Made by a program: the position numbers and the translations under genes. 64,000 nucleotides of DNA from Canna indica (Eukaryota; Streptophyta; Magnoliopsida; Zingiberales; Cannaceae): NCBI GenBank assembly GCA_034359265.1, contig CP136896.1:38058001-38122000 (forward strand). Reading direction: 5' to 3'. Numbering within the stretch: the first letter of the stretch is position 1; each line of letters begins with the position of its first letter. A model generated the notes under the pieces. It did no database searches. It had not been told where the DNA came from and saw nothing but the letters and a program-made list of their open reading frames with translations. Of the stretch, positions 34,095 to 46,545 are shown piece after piece.

Positions 34095-35638
34095 TGAAGG
34101 CGAAATGGCAACACTAGAGGGGGGGTGAATAGTGTGTTAACTAAATTGATTAGTCTAAATTCACTTTTAATCGTTTCTTGGATTATTTAGGCAATTTGCA
34201 ATCTTACGATTGGATGCGGAAGCTAACACGCAAATTTATAGTGGTTTGGCCCCAATGCCTACTCCACTACCTAAGCACCCCGCTTAGGATTTTTGAACTA
34301 AGTTTTACTAGATTAATTTGAGTTTCCCTTACAACGAGGACTTTTCCCCGGAAAGACTCCGCTCGCCAACCGAAGGCACTTCCACACCCGGAAGTATCCC
34401 GCCTTCCTATCGAGAGCTCTTTCTCACCTCAACCTAAGGGACAACTAAACTAATCCTAGTAAACACTACGTTTAATTACACGAGTGACTTTACTCTTTTT
34501 TCACCAAGTATACCACTTCACCCAACAAGAACAAACACCTAGTCTTACAAACTCAAATCCGAATAAAAAACAGCTCAAATAAAGATATAAAATACAATCA
34601 AAAGAGCTACAATATAAAACAAGATTAAAAGCTCTTTTTAATCCTTCAAAAACCTCCAACTCGCCAAGTGGTAGAGCTTGAGTTGAAGCCCAAGTTGAGG
34701 AGCAGTCGTCGCTTGATGAAGAACTCAACAGAGGAACGGAGCGCGCTGTGATTACTCTTTGGATGGCTTTGATCTCTCTTTTGGATGCTTAATAATTTCT
34801 GTAAATGTCAGAGAGAGATTAAAAGATGTGTATGAGGTGTATTTATACCCCCAGCTAAAACGGGGCATCGACGGGATTATTTTCGACTGTTACACACGCT
34901 TGGTCGATTGTTCGGTCAAATTATCGATCGACCGGTCATTCGACCGCTGCAATTTTCTCTCTGGTCGGTCGACCGACGGGTCGACCACCAGACGCAAATC
35001 ACGTGATCCACGATCTTCAATCAATCCATCGGTCAACCGACACGATCTGCGTCTTTGGCTATTCGCAGGTCGGTCGACCGACTGGTGTACCGCCAAGCCT
35101 ACTGCCCTTTTTGGGCTTCGGTCGGTCGACCGGGCCGGTTGATTGATAGACGCAAGAAGCTTGCGATTTCTCTTTTGGTCGACCGATGCAAGCTGTGTCT
35201 GTAGCTAGCCTAAGTCCGGTCGACCGATTGGTCGATCGATAGGGCTACTGTCCAATTCTTACCCTATTCGGTCGACCACCCGGTCGATCGAATTTAGGCT
35301 GAGATTGTTTTCTTCAGCCTTTTTCTTCCGTGCTTCATTTCCGGGTTCCAGCTTTCAATGAGCATCATGTCAGAGAGATTTCCATGTGATCTTTGAGCTC
35401 GTTCGATGCGAGATTGGTGCACTCATTGATCTTCGATAAACTTCTGCGACGAACCCGAGTGCGATGATCAATGTCCTTCCGATTTCTGATTTCTTTGATT
35501 TTTTCGACTGAGGACATCGAACGCTAATTGATATGGAACCTGAAACATATTCTCAATGAAATCATTAGTTCCATGTTTGTTATCCTCAAAACCATCAAAA
35601 CCGAGATTAAGGCTAAGGTTGAAAACCTAAAGCCAACA
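34095..35638 (-). repeat. 3' LTR of copia-C
   Basis: Plus-strand TGAAGGCGAAATGG ... AAAGCCAACA. A 42-bp segment present in the 5' LTR ('tataaatgattaggcag...') is missing near 34230. TATA box inverted at 34840-34847. 34890-35290 is packed with CGGTCGACCG-like palindromes. Confidence 0.85.
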
Positions 35639-38550
35639 ATCTCCCCCTTTTTATGATGACAAACATCCTTAAGAAAATATATATTCATTAAAGCATTAAG
35701 GATATCAACTACGGTATTTCTCTCCCTATCTATATGCATGGATATCCTATATTTTCCTCCCCTTTCTTATACTTTTCTCCCCATTTTAACTATACATTTC
35801 TCCTCCTTTTGACTATGCATTTCTCCCCCTTTTGACATATATTTTCTCTATAGACTTTTCCTAATTTTCTCCCCCTTTTGACATCAATCAAAAAGGGCAA
35901 GAAATATCTATCTATTCAAAGGGATGAAACACAAATAAGTTTTCATGAAGTTGAGACTCTAAGGATTTTTCATGAAACATGACAATCTCAACCTTAGGGA
36001 TGGAAAACAAGTAATTAACATGATACCAACTTAAATAATACATGATATCAAGAAGTAATAGATAGAATTCAAGCCTAAATCATGTATGCACTCAAGTCTG
36101 ATACCAATGTTGTAGTTTATCTTTTTCATGATATTTTTTATTTCATTCAAACTTTCAAAATATCAAGATATGGTCATTCAAATCATGTATATCAAGTTTG
36201 AAGTGAAACTAATGTCATTTAATCAAATTTTGAACTTAGCATGTTTTCATTTGACATGAGCATGAAAACTATGAAAATGCTAAGTCTCAAGTTTTGTTAT
36301 CTACTCATGTTTTCTCATATTGAGGCATCTAGACATCAAACATGAGGAAATCTAAATCCATGAATCAAGTTTGGGCTTAAGGTGAAATTTTTAATTCACT
36401 TTGTTGACTTAGGTCAACCTATACTTCAAGATTTGAAATACTAATTTGTTGGATGAAAATTTTTGATACCAATTATTGAATGAAAATTTTGATACCAATT
36501 ATTGAATGATCATTTGAAATGCATGTATCAAGATTCAACTCAAAATGAAGTTTTAAAAATCAAATTGCATTTTTCATCCTATATTGATTCCAATGAAACA
36601 AATAGATTTTTCTATCTATCATTCAAGATATCAAAATCATTTCTAGGAATGATTTTACTCAGGAAATTGTGGGAATGATATTAGAAATGGAATCCAAATG
36701 CTATACATGTGTTTTTATTTGTAGTTTTTGAAGAAAAACCAAAGTATCGGAAAGATTAGTGTTTCAAATAAGTGATACTTTGAGTTTTCGAAATCCAACG
36801 TCAAAAATTCATTTTAAATTTGATTCTTGATGAAACTTTTTGAAATTTTTACTTATAAAACTAGACTTTTCAGTGAATGTGTGGTTTCAAGAATCATCTA
36901 AAAATGATTTTTCTATAATTTTATAGAAATAACTGAAATTAACACCAATTGTAGTTTGAAATTGTATTTTTGAAATTTTCAGTTATTATTGAAACTTCTT
37001 CAATTTTCATTCAAACTTTCATGACACCACATGATGGTCATGTAAAGAGTATATGTCAAGTTTGAAATGAAAATTAAGTTCTTAAGTCAAGATATCAACC
37101 TAGCATGGTTTTCATTCAAAACTAAACTAATTTTTATGAAACTTGCTAAGTTTCAATCTTAACATTACTCATGGTTTTTTAAATTTTAACCTATGGGTAC
37201 CTAACATGAGTAAATCTAAACATGTTCCACAAATATGGATTTAAAATGAGACCTTTAAGTCAACTTGTTGACTTGGGTCAACTTGGTTCAAAAAGAGGTA
37301 TTCATGAAATTGACCTCTATTGTCATTTCATCCATATCCATATGAATTTTCCATTCTAAGAGCTTGGAAACATGTCATACCTATTTCTAAACATGTTTAT
37401 GATGTTTTAGACTTAAAATGAAATGACCAAGTCGATTTGTTGACTTGGGTCAAAGCTTTTTCAACCTTAAGTCCTCTAAAGTGATATTTATATCACATTT
37501 TTCATCTACACATGAATTTTTAAGATTGAACACCTAGAATCATATCATGTGTGTCTAAACATGTTTATTTCATTTTTACCTTAACATGAAGTCTCTAAAT
37601 AAGAAATTTTAACATAGATCAATTCCATAGATATCATGAAATGAGCTAAGTTATCCAAATTTTTCTTACTCATGAAAAATCTAATATTTATCATGCATAA
37701 TCAATCATGAGCATATATAGAGACATCATTAAAGCATAAATATTCAAGTATTTTTCAAAGATTTTTGCAAAATAAAATCATACCTTATTTCTTAGAAATT
37801 TGCCCAACCTTTTCATTTCCTTTTTCATTTTCTCTTAGATAGCATTGCCTTTCATTAGCATACACAACATGCAAGTAGACTTCATTAGTAAACAATGAAA
37901 TTAAGGCTACTAGTAAGCTAACAAACTAACTAGCAAGGGTTCAATACAAAGTTTCATTTAAAACCTTAACCTATGCTAGATAGTTAAGATTCATTTTAAG
38001 ATGGATACCATGGTTTCAAAATAAATCTAAGAGATCCTAAGATATGAAACATTTGAGGAATAAGATCTCTACCTATGTTAAACTAGTTTGGACTTACAAG
38101 AATGTCTCTAATAGCAAGTATCAACCTAGAGCAAGTTTCACTCAATGAAATTAGCCTAAGCACTAAAATTCTACCTACTCATGAGAATTCAGGGATTTTA
38201 TATGCAATTCTAGTCATGAGTATAGAGACATGATTTTATCTTAACCAATGAGGCATAACACTTAGATTTTGAAATTATCAAGGTTATACCCTATTTATGA
38301 TGATTTAGCCAAACTAATATTTTTCTTCCTAAATAGCCTTCCTAAGAACTTATAACTTGCAAGTATACTTTATAAGTAGAACATGAAATCAAATCTACAT
38401 GCAAGCTATTAAACTAAATAGTGAAGAGAAAAACCAAGTATCATTTATCAACTTCAACTTCACTAAATAGCATGGATTCATTTTCAAAGAAATTATTCAT
38501 GATAACAAAATGAATCAAGAGATCTCAAAATATAAAATTTTGAAACATAA
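35639..38550 (-). other. Noncoding internal region of copia-C
   Basis: 2.9 kb of AT-rich sequence, collinear with copia-B 29105-31589. Contains 'aagtatcgga' near 36741, 'gtcaacttgttgacttgggt' near 37259, and a duplicated 'gataccaattattgaatga' at about 36474 and 36490. No coding motif. Confidence 0.7.
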
Positions 38551-38669
38551 GATCTCCAACCCTTCCTATTGGTTGAAAACCGAAAGGCCACAATGTGCTT
38601 ACGATTCAGAACCGCAAGGTCGCTTAGGCCCATTACAGGCCACCGGGGTCTCCAAAGAGACCGGGGATC
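38551..38669 (-). other. Conserved hairpin block, copia-C
   Basis: Counterpart of 24970-25083. Reverse strand has GGTCTC-TTTG-GAGACC, stem intact with a changed loop, extended by flanking CC/GG. The block lies between gag and the AT-rich region, as in copia-A and -B. Confidence 0.55.
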
Positions 38670-38889
38670 AAAAATCAAAAATCATTTGATAAAAAGAACT
38701 CTTTTACAAGAGCGGGGAAAACAACTCAAATTAGACATGTATCATATTCTCCAACTAAAATAAAACAAGCTAAAGTAAGGAGATGATACAAAAATGCTTT
38801 TGATGCCAACTTTACCATAGGCATCTAGATGACTTGAAGTTGCAATTAAGGAAGGATTCATCATTCAAGTCCATGGTCAACTCCAATAC

Positions 38890-41616
38890 ACCATTTCTTT
38901 CTACCCTTGTGTGGTAGCTCCCCCTACAAGAGAAGATACTTTTGGTACCCAAATGGCTTTGGGTCTTTGGGGGTTAATGGGCTTAGGTACCCAAAGTGTC
39001 TTAACAACACTAGGGTTTACTTTGAAAGCACAATCAAAGATGGCATGCCCAAATACACCACAACAAAAGCAATGTCCATTAAATTTCTTCTTGTTTTTGT
39101 TATGGACATGAGATTTATCTTTAGAATGCTTGTCAGTTTAATCTTTAGAATTTCTTCTTATTTTCTACCTTCAAACTTTTAATCTCAACTTTTGAGATAT
39201 TTTTCAATTCAACTTTCAAATCATCATTCTCATTTTTCAAATCCATATTCTCAGTTTTTAAGTCTTCAATTTCAATTTTAAAATTGTCATGGCTAGAGTT
39301 ACTAGTTCTCAAAACCTCAATACTACCATGGCAATCAACAATTGTGCAACTTAGATTTGCCTTTAAATTTTCATTTTCTAATTCTAGAGCTTGCAAATCA
39401 TTAGTAAGCCTAGAGTTATCTTTTTTAATTTTCTTCATTTCTTTACTCTTTTTTAAAAGCATGGCACACATACTTTGACAATCTTGTACTAATTCTTCAT
39501 ATGACATTTTGATTGAATGTGAAGAACTAGCATCACTATCATATGTTATATCTCTATCATGACTAAAAGTAGAATATTGTACCTCATCATGGATACCCAT
39601 GAGGCAAACCTTGGATGTGCCTTCATAGTTGTGACAGGAGGATGCTTCTTGTGATTTGGAGATGGATGTTGAAGCACTTGTCCTCTTTTGTAAGACTCGG
39701 AAAAAAAAAGTTTCCTAATATAAAAATCTATTTTGGTGCAGTGCGTCGGACCCGGGGGTAGTCGAGCCGAGCCTCAGGATTGCCTCGAGTGAAAAGGTAT
39801 GACTCGGCTAATGAATCATGAAGTCTATTTGGATAATTAACTTTCCTTTTATAAAATCATACCTTAAATTAAGTTAACTCGAGTCATGTTATGGGTTGGG
39901 TCGGAACCCGAGTCGAGTTCGGGTTTAGTCGAGTTCCGAGTATGACTTAAGTGAGCCTTGAAACCATCTTTGGAAAGATGGTTGAGGGGATAACCCCCCC
40001 CCCCCCCCCCCCCATATGGCAGCCGTGCGACTCAACCATTGAGTCATACAAGGCCGCAAGGGAGAAAGAGGAGAAGGAGCAAGGAGGGGGCTTGGGGCTT
40101 GGATCGACCCGGAATTCGCATCGTCGCCGGAAATTCTCAAGTCGTCGTCACCCGATCCATATTTCTTGGCGATCTAGGTGAGTGGTTAAGGTCGCCGGAA
40201 ACCCTAGGATATTGAATGTGTAATGTGCTTGAGATGGTCCGCCGAGGAGCGAGGAGGTCGGAAATGACCAATGCTCAGCTCGGCCAGTTGGGTCTAGAGG
40301 TGCGCCAGCGGACCCGCTAGGTGCCAGACCCTAGTTGGGTGGGACTAGCTATCCTTACTCCAAACGATGTCCATAGACTAATGGCCATCCTAGTCAACGG
40401 CCCAGGATTGTTTGCTTGCATCTTGAGATTATGTGGCCGATGCCAGTATGATACTACCTGATACGGTAGGGACGACTGTAGCCGGGATATATATATTGCT
40501 ATGAGTAGGCCCAAGGGCCGGATGCCAGAGGCGTGATAAGCCAAGGTGGCAGGTTATCATGTACAATGGATACTCATGGATTCGTTGATGGTCGGTAGCT
40601 GCATTTGAAACACACCTTACCTCCTTGTATATTCCTTTATTGCCTTGTAATATATACATATGCATGACTGAGGCTTAAGTGGAGGTTCAATTGAGCCACT
40701 CACTTAGTCCCAAGTAGACTCACAGTTTATTTCTATTTTTGCAAAGCATAAGCAGTAGCTTGGTGTCGACATGGTGCAGCTGGAGGGTAGAGGCGGTGCC
40801 ATATCTCGTAGAGGCGTCCATGAGTCTTAGACTAGTCATAGTTATGTTGGTTTTATTTCTGCACTGACGGTTGTAATTGAAAAGAATTGTAAAACTTGAT
40901 ATTTGACCATTTGGATTTGACGTTGATGTTTCTTCTTGTTTTGAAAAACTTATACATTGTGACTTGCAAACTTTTTATAAAGTATGTTAAGTTTCTTTCA
41001 GTCGATATGTTTTGGTTTCTTGATGTCAGTGTAGACAGTAGGCTATAGGGCAGGATGTGGGCCCTGGCCGGTCACACTACCCTCAGTCGGGGTGTGACAT
41101 CTTTTTGGCATTCTTCTTTAATAAAGGATAATTCCTCTTCTTGTGTCCCGTCTCTTGGCAAAGAAAGCACCTAAGTTTTCATTTTCAATTCTTGCTTGTG
41201 TTTCTTTGGTTAGAAGTGTCTTGGGCATCAAAACCGAGGTTAGTACTAGGGGGATGACCATTGTCATCACCGCCCTCAACAAAAGTGTTAAGCTCTTCGG
41301 TTTTTGCATAATCATATAACATATTTAAGCATGCCCAAATATCGAATGCGGAAGAACAATGCATAACTTTTTCAAGTATATCATTAGAGAATGAGCAATA
41401 AAGAAAATGTGTTGTCTTAGCATTCAATTCAATCAATTTAATTTGATCTTGAGTCCAATCATTAATGTCAATGGTGGGCTCAACATATTCATTTTTTAGC
41501 ATGCACAAAAGATCTAAACTTTGTGTTTTAAGAAAAGTATAAATCCTACTTTTCCAAACACCAAAATTTTTCTCATCAAACCTAGGTGGTGCATATGCTA
41601 TACTCTCTAGAGTCAT
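38890..41616 (-). pseudogene. Shortened Gag of copia-C, split by a solo LTR
   Basis: ATG at 41616 (MTLESIAYAPPRFDEKNFGV), open to 41185. FDIWACLNMLYDYAKTEELN runs straight into EGGDDNGHPPS as in copia-A. First knuckle (CFLCQETGHKKRN, then Tyr in place of Cys) near 41120-41160, then the gypsy solo LTR 39689-41099 interrupts. The coiled-coil region continues at 39600-39145 (Lys/Glu/Asn-rich) and the second knuckle CFCCGVFGHAIFDC is at about 39031-39075. Ends near 38890 with LVGGATTQG. Frames are broken by the insertion and small changes. Confidence 0.85.
39689..41099 (+). mobile_element. Solo LTR of a Tekay-like gypsy element inside copia-C gag
   Basis: TGTAAGACTCGG ... GGGGTGTGACA with perfect duplication TCTTT (39684-39688 and 41100-41104). 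At 1411 bp it is about 1 kb shorter than the related solo LTR at 92-2539 because a middle section is absent. Contains a run of about 18 C near 39996. Confidence 0.9.
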
Positions 41617-41670
41617 TTTCTAGATCGAAGCAAAAGTGTAGAAGAGATGGTGAAATCTCAAACTACGACC

Positions 41671-41686
41671 TTGCTCTGATACCAAT
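41671..41686 (-). other. Primer-binding site of copia-C
   Basis: Reverse complement of the plus-strand 'ttgctctgataccaat' gives TTGGTATCAGAGCAA next to the 5' LTR. Confidence 0.85.
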
Positions 41687-43198
41687 TGAAGGCGAAATGG
41701 CAACACTAGAGGGGTGGGTGAATAGTGTGTTAACTAAATTGATTAGCCTAAATTCACTTTTAATAGTTTCTTGGATTGTTTAGGCAATTTGCAATCTTAC
41801 GATGGGATGCGGAAGCTATAAATGATTAGGCAGATAAAACAATCAATAATAACAATGCTAACACGCAAATTTATAGTGGTTCGGCCCCAATGCCTACTCC
41901 ACTACCTAAGCACCCCGCTTAGGATTTCCAAACTAAGTTTTACTAGATTAATTTGAGTTTCCCTTACAATGAGGAATTTTCCCCGGAAAGACTCCGCTCT
42001 CCAACCGAAGGCACTTCCACACCCGGAAGTATCCCGCCTTCCTACCGAGAGCCCTTTTCGCACCTCAACCTAAGGGACAGCTAAACTAATCCTAGTAAAC
42101 ACTACATTTAATTACACGAGTGGCTTTACTCCTTTTTCACCAAGGATACCACTTCACCCGACAAGACCAAACACCTGGTCTTACAAACTCAAATCCAAAT
42201 AAAAAATAGTTGAAATAAAGATATAAAATACAATCAAAAGAGCTACAATATAAAACAAGATTAAAAGCTCTTTTTAATCCTTCAAAAACCTCCAACTCGC
42301 CAAGTGGTTGAGCTTGAGTTGAAGCCCGAGTTGAGGAGCAGGCGTCGCTTGATGAAGAACTCAACAAAGGAACAGAGTATGCTGCGATTACTCCTTCGAA
42401 GTCTTTGATCTCTCTTTTGGATGCTTAATAATTTCTGTAAACGTCAGAGAGAGATTAAAAGATGTGTATGAGGTGTATTTATACCCCCAGCTAAAACGGG
42501 GCATCAACGGGATTATTTTCGACCGTTACAGACGCCCAGTCGATGGTCCGATCAAATCATCGATCGATCGATCATTCGACCGCTGTAATTTTCTCTCTGG
42601 TCGGTCGACCAACGGGTCGACTGCCAGGCGCAAATCGCATGATCCGCGATCTTCGGTCGACCGACGTGATCTGCATCTTCAGCTATTCGAAGGTCCGTTG
42701 ACCGACTGGTCGACTGCCAAGCCTACTGCCCTTTTTGGGCTTCGGTCGGTCGATCGGGCCAGTTGATCGATAGACGCAAGAAGCTTGCAATTTCTCTTTT
42801 GGTCGACCGATGCAAGCTGCGTCAGCAGCTAGCCTCAGCTCGGTCGATCGATAGGGCTACTGCCCAAATCTTACCCTATTCGGTCGATCGTCCGGTCGAC
42901 CGAATTTAGGCTGAGATTGTTTTCTTCAGCCTTTTTCTTCCGCGCTTCATTTCTGGGTTCCGGCTCTCAACGAGCATCATGTCGGAGAGCTTTCCATGTG
43001 ATCTTTGAGCTCGTCCAATGCGACTTTGGTGCACTCATCGATCTTCGATAAACTTTCGCGACAAACCCAAGCGCGAAGATCAATGTCCTTCCAATTTCCG
43101 ATTTCTTCGATTTTTCCGACCGAGGACATCGAACTCTAATTGATATGGAACCTGAAATATATTTTCAATGAAATCATTAGTTCCATGTTTGTTATCAT
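41687..43198 (-). repeat. 5' LTR of copia-C, outer end missing
   Basis: Matches 34095-35638 throughout, but stops at 'gtttgttatcat' where the 3' LTR still has about 55 bp ('caaaaccgagattaag...ccaaca'). Joined there to gypsy-2 LTR sequence, so a deletion removed the edge and any target duplication. Confidence 0.8.
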
Positions 43199-44467
43199 CT
43201 TAGAAGCATGATCAGCATGAGCATTCAGAAATTTATTGCTGAATTTAATCTCCTTACTTTTGGGAATCATGTGATTATTCATGTGGATAATTGTAGAACG
43301 AATTTCCCATGCTATATATGCTGTGATGAACCCGAAAGTTGACATTTTCATGTTTATTAAATGTGGTTACACTTAAGGAACATAATGCATAGACTAGGTT
43401 TCACACCTAGGGAAGGATAGCGAACATTAGTACTCGACTAGTGCGACCCGAGGAAGGGGTCGGGTCCGGGTTGATGCCCGGGGATTTAGATGGAAGTTTT
43501 TCTTTGAGAAATTCTGATTGTGTATTGTGATTGAGATGGGCTACTGAGGAGTACTGATAGTCGAAACGGTTACTACTTGACTCAGCGGTGATTAGGGTCT
43601 TGATATTGCACTAGTAGGCCCACTAGGTGTTAGACCCGAGTGGTGGAGGGTCTTGTGACTTCGTTAGTGGGCAACGCTGATGGTAGACCCGAGTCGGGTG
43701 GGACTAGCTATCCCTAACCTGGTGGGATCCTGAGACTAGTTGACCATCCTAGTCGACGGGCCCGGTGATTGTTATTGACATTCCGTGTATGTTGTATAGG
43801 TCGGTGCGGCCGAGTACTATATTGTGGTGAAGACTGGATAGAGCCAGACCAGTCAGGCAGGATGAGGCCATAGTGGCTGAATGATACTCAATCTAAAGGA
43901 GCCGATATGGCCAGACCTACTTATTTGCATAGTATGGCTAATTGGTCGATTACCATGATATGACTAGCATAGACTTCTCATATATGTGCTTGTGTATATA
44001 TTTATATGTAATCATATCGAGGATATAAGTGGAGGTTCGGAAGGACCGCTCACTGAGTTCCTCGTAAACTCATGGTTTTGTTTGTTGTTGTTTTGCAGAG
44101 CCCGACCAGTGAGGTACAGTTTGGTGGCATGGTGTGATTGGAGTGCAGGCGTTGGCGCAGGTCTCGTAGCAGGCAGTCATGTAGTCGTAGTCGTAGTCGT
44201 GTCGAGGGTTGTTGGACATGCACTGAGTAGTTTTGTTCTTGAAAACTTGTAACGATTTTAGACTTTGAAACTCGAGTTGTTTCCTTCAAATTTGAAACCC
44301 TTTAAAACTGTTTTGATTTTGCATAAAGATTTGCGCCGCTCTTCCTTATTTCGTGTTGCCTTGATGTACAGTGTTTTCATGTATATTATTGTGTAGTGCA
44401 TGTGGTAGGCTTTGGGGTACCGACACATACCCTGGCCGGTCACGCGACCGTGATTTGGGATGTGACA
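43199..44467 (+). repeat. 5' LTR of gypsy-2, 5' truncated
   Basis: Ends GGGATGTGACA next to the primer-binding site. Contains the 'gggtgggactagctatccct' block (about 43697) shared with the other gypsy LTRs. The LTR beginning is missing. Confidence 0.8.
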
Positions 44468-44470
44468 AAG

Positions 44471-44482
44471 TTGGTATTAGAG
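44471..44482 (+). other. Degenerate primer-binding site of gypsy-2
   Basis: TTGGTATTAGAGC: one base changed from TGGTATCAGAGC. Confidence 0.75.
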
Positions 44483-44689
44483 CTTCTAGTTAGGTCTTGA
44501 CTACGACTAGGAATTGGGTACCGCATGAGGCATATTCTAGTATGTCGACATACAGTATAGTTATGCTATGAGATCAGGCGGCCACGACTGCACCTCAGCG
44601 GACCATGCGGTTAGTACTTTAAATTTCAGTTATAAGTTGTTAGTATTAATGGTAAAAAAAATGCTAGTGTGATGGAGACTCACAATGCT

Positions 44690-46140
44690 ACGTTGAGCGA
44701 CAGGGTAATAATTCCAATGAACGCTAGGGCCGAGGCCGAGGCCGGGGCCGGGGGCGAGGAAGAGAGAAGTTAGAGGAGGGGGTACAGGACCCCATAGTTG
44801 CTCAACTGCAGACTCAGGTGGCTCAGTTGACAGAGGCGCTCCGTAGGGAGCAAGAGTTGAGGCTGCAAGAGCAGTATCCATAGTCGGTACTAGTGGTACT
44901 CGTAGTGCCAGAAGTGACTGAGCCAGTAGCGCCAGTGGTCAGAGTCCTAGGGGTACCCACCTACGCAGACTTCGTTAAGCTGAGGCTGCCAATGTTCACC
45001 TGGACAAATAGGCAGGTAGAAGTCACTGATTTTCTAGGTGACTGCTACGAGCGACGTGTGGAGCTTGGGTGCTCATTTGAGTCAGCGGCTCACATGGTAA
45101 GCTTACAGCTTAGGGCGCCGGCGACGAACTAGCTACACACATGGAGGGACCGTAGGACGGTAGATGCACCACCCCGCCTACTTGGTAGATGTTTAGGGTG
45201 GCCGTAGTAGAGCAGTACTAACCACTATGTGTCCACGATAAGCAGGCAAGGGAGTTTGAGATGCTATGTCAGATGGGTGGTATGACCGTGTCAGACTACG
45301 AGATGGAGTTCACCAAACTCTCTAAGTAGCACCCAACTCTAGTGGCTACTGAGACCGCCAGGCGAGAAATTTGATGGTCCCGCAAAGAAGAAGTTCCGAC
45401 CTCATGGGGCAGGCCTTAGCACTCTGAGGGGACTGTTGCCGCTGCAGACCACCAGGCGAGTCGGGGACACAACAATAGCTGGGGCCGTGGAGGCCCAGGG
45501 TTCAGGGGCAGCGCAACAAGCAGAGTCCGGGGATGCCACTCAGAAGTCAAAAATGCCATAGTGTGATCGATGTAATAGAAAGCACTGGGGGACTAGCTAT
45601 GGCCGCACGGATGCATGTTTCAGATGTGGGCAGGTTGGACACTTTTGGAAAGATTGTCTATACAGAGGTGGCCAGAGAACTGAGTAGTCGAAAGGAAAAG
45701 CACCAATGTCAGTTGGGTCAGTAGCTCAGAAGGGTCCAATGCAAAGCACCGTCTGCCCGAGTTTACGCCATGAACCATGATGGGCAGAGGCATCTAAGGT
45801 AGTGGTGACAGGTACAATTTAAGTTAATTCATTCGCAGCTTATGTATTGTTTGATCCGGGTGCCAAGCACTCATTTGTATCTGCTAAGTTTGCTGCTAAG
45901 TTACCTGTAACACCTTCTGCTTATTGTGTCGTATGTGATGTCGACGCCTACGGGCGATACAGTAATAGTCGGAACAATTTTTCGTGACTACGAGGTGCTT
46001 ATACGCGGGCATGCAATGAGGGCAGACTCGGCATGGATTGGCTGGCAGATCACTTTGCGTCAGTGGATTGTAGGGCTAAGACTATTATTTTCAGTAAGCC
46101 CGAGTTGTCGTAGTTCATCTTCCAAGGAGACGGAAGAGGT
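44690..46140 (+). pseudogene. Gag and protease region of gypsy-2
   Basis: A Gly/Arg repeat tract (GRGRGRGRGR) near 44725, then YADFVKLRLPMFT (about 44962-45000) and AAHMVSLQL, as in gypsy-1 Gag. Stops follow. A zinc knuckle CFRCGQVGHFWKDC lies at about 45619-45660, preceded by a second Cys/His cluster (CDRCNRKHWG). Protease active site FDPGAKHSFVSAKF near 45850. Frames change several times, so it is inactive. Confidence 0.8.
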
Positions 46141-46545
46141 GAGCCTATGGGAGTCATTTCAGCCCTGAAGGCTCGTAAGTTACTAGTAGGCGGTTGTCAG
46201 TGTTTCTTGGCCTTTGTATTAGTGGCCGAGGAGGACAGAGACACGGCCGGGAACATCAAAGGAACACCGGTTGTTTGTGAGTTCTCGGACATCTTTCTTG
46301 AGGAGTTACCGGGTCTGCCACAAAGAAGGGAGATAGAGTTCTGCATTGAATTACAGCCTGGGGTGAAGCCGATCTCCATTCCACCCTATAAGATGGCGCC
46401 GACCGAACTCAGGGAGTTAAAAGCGCAGTTGCAAGAGTTACTGGACTTGGGCTTCATCCGACCGAGCGTATCACCGTGGGGTGCTCCGGTGCTCTTCATG
46501 AAGAAGAAGGACGGGTTCATGTGCATGTGCATCTACTATATAACA
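46141..46545 (+). pseudogene. Reverse transcriptase N-terminal part, gypsy-2
   Basis: LKARKLLVGGCQCFLAFV, EFSDIFLEELPGLPQRREIE, GFIRPSVSPWGAPVLFMKKK, the region leading into RT, in one frame from 46147. It breaks off just after the KKKDG motif, before the catalytic blocks. Confidence 0.85.

Larger units (their letters stand above)
34095..43198 (-). mobile_element. Copia-C: gag-only SIRE-like element
   Basis: Minus strand: 5' LTR 43198-41687 (outer ~55 bp missing), primer-binding site, gag 41616-38890 (split by a gypsy solo LTR), conserved block, noncoding region, polypurine tract, 3' LTR 35638-34095. No pol. After removing the solo LTR the internal region is about 4.6 kb. Same architecture as copia-A. 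The LTR ends differ: TGAAGGCGAAATGGC instead of TGTTGGTGAAATGG. Confidence 0.85.

Noticed and set aside
31511..38678. Similar short minus-strand frames at 31511-31717 and 38493-38678 as a conserved small protein
   Set aside because: The copia-A counterpart has an internal stop, and most differences between B and C change the amino acid, so conservation is better explained by the DNA or RNA block.
34501..42367. Pair of similar ~75-codon minus-strand frames at 34501-34728 and 42137-42367
   Set aside because: Equivalent positions in the two LTRs of copia-C, in the transcribed leader part; no known domain.
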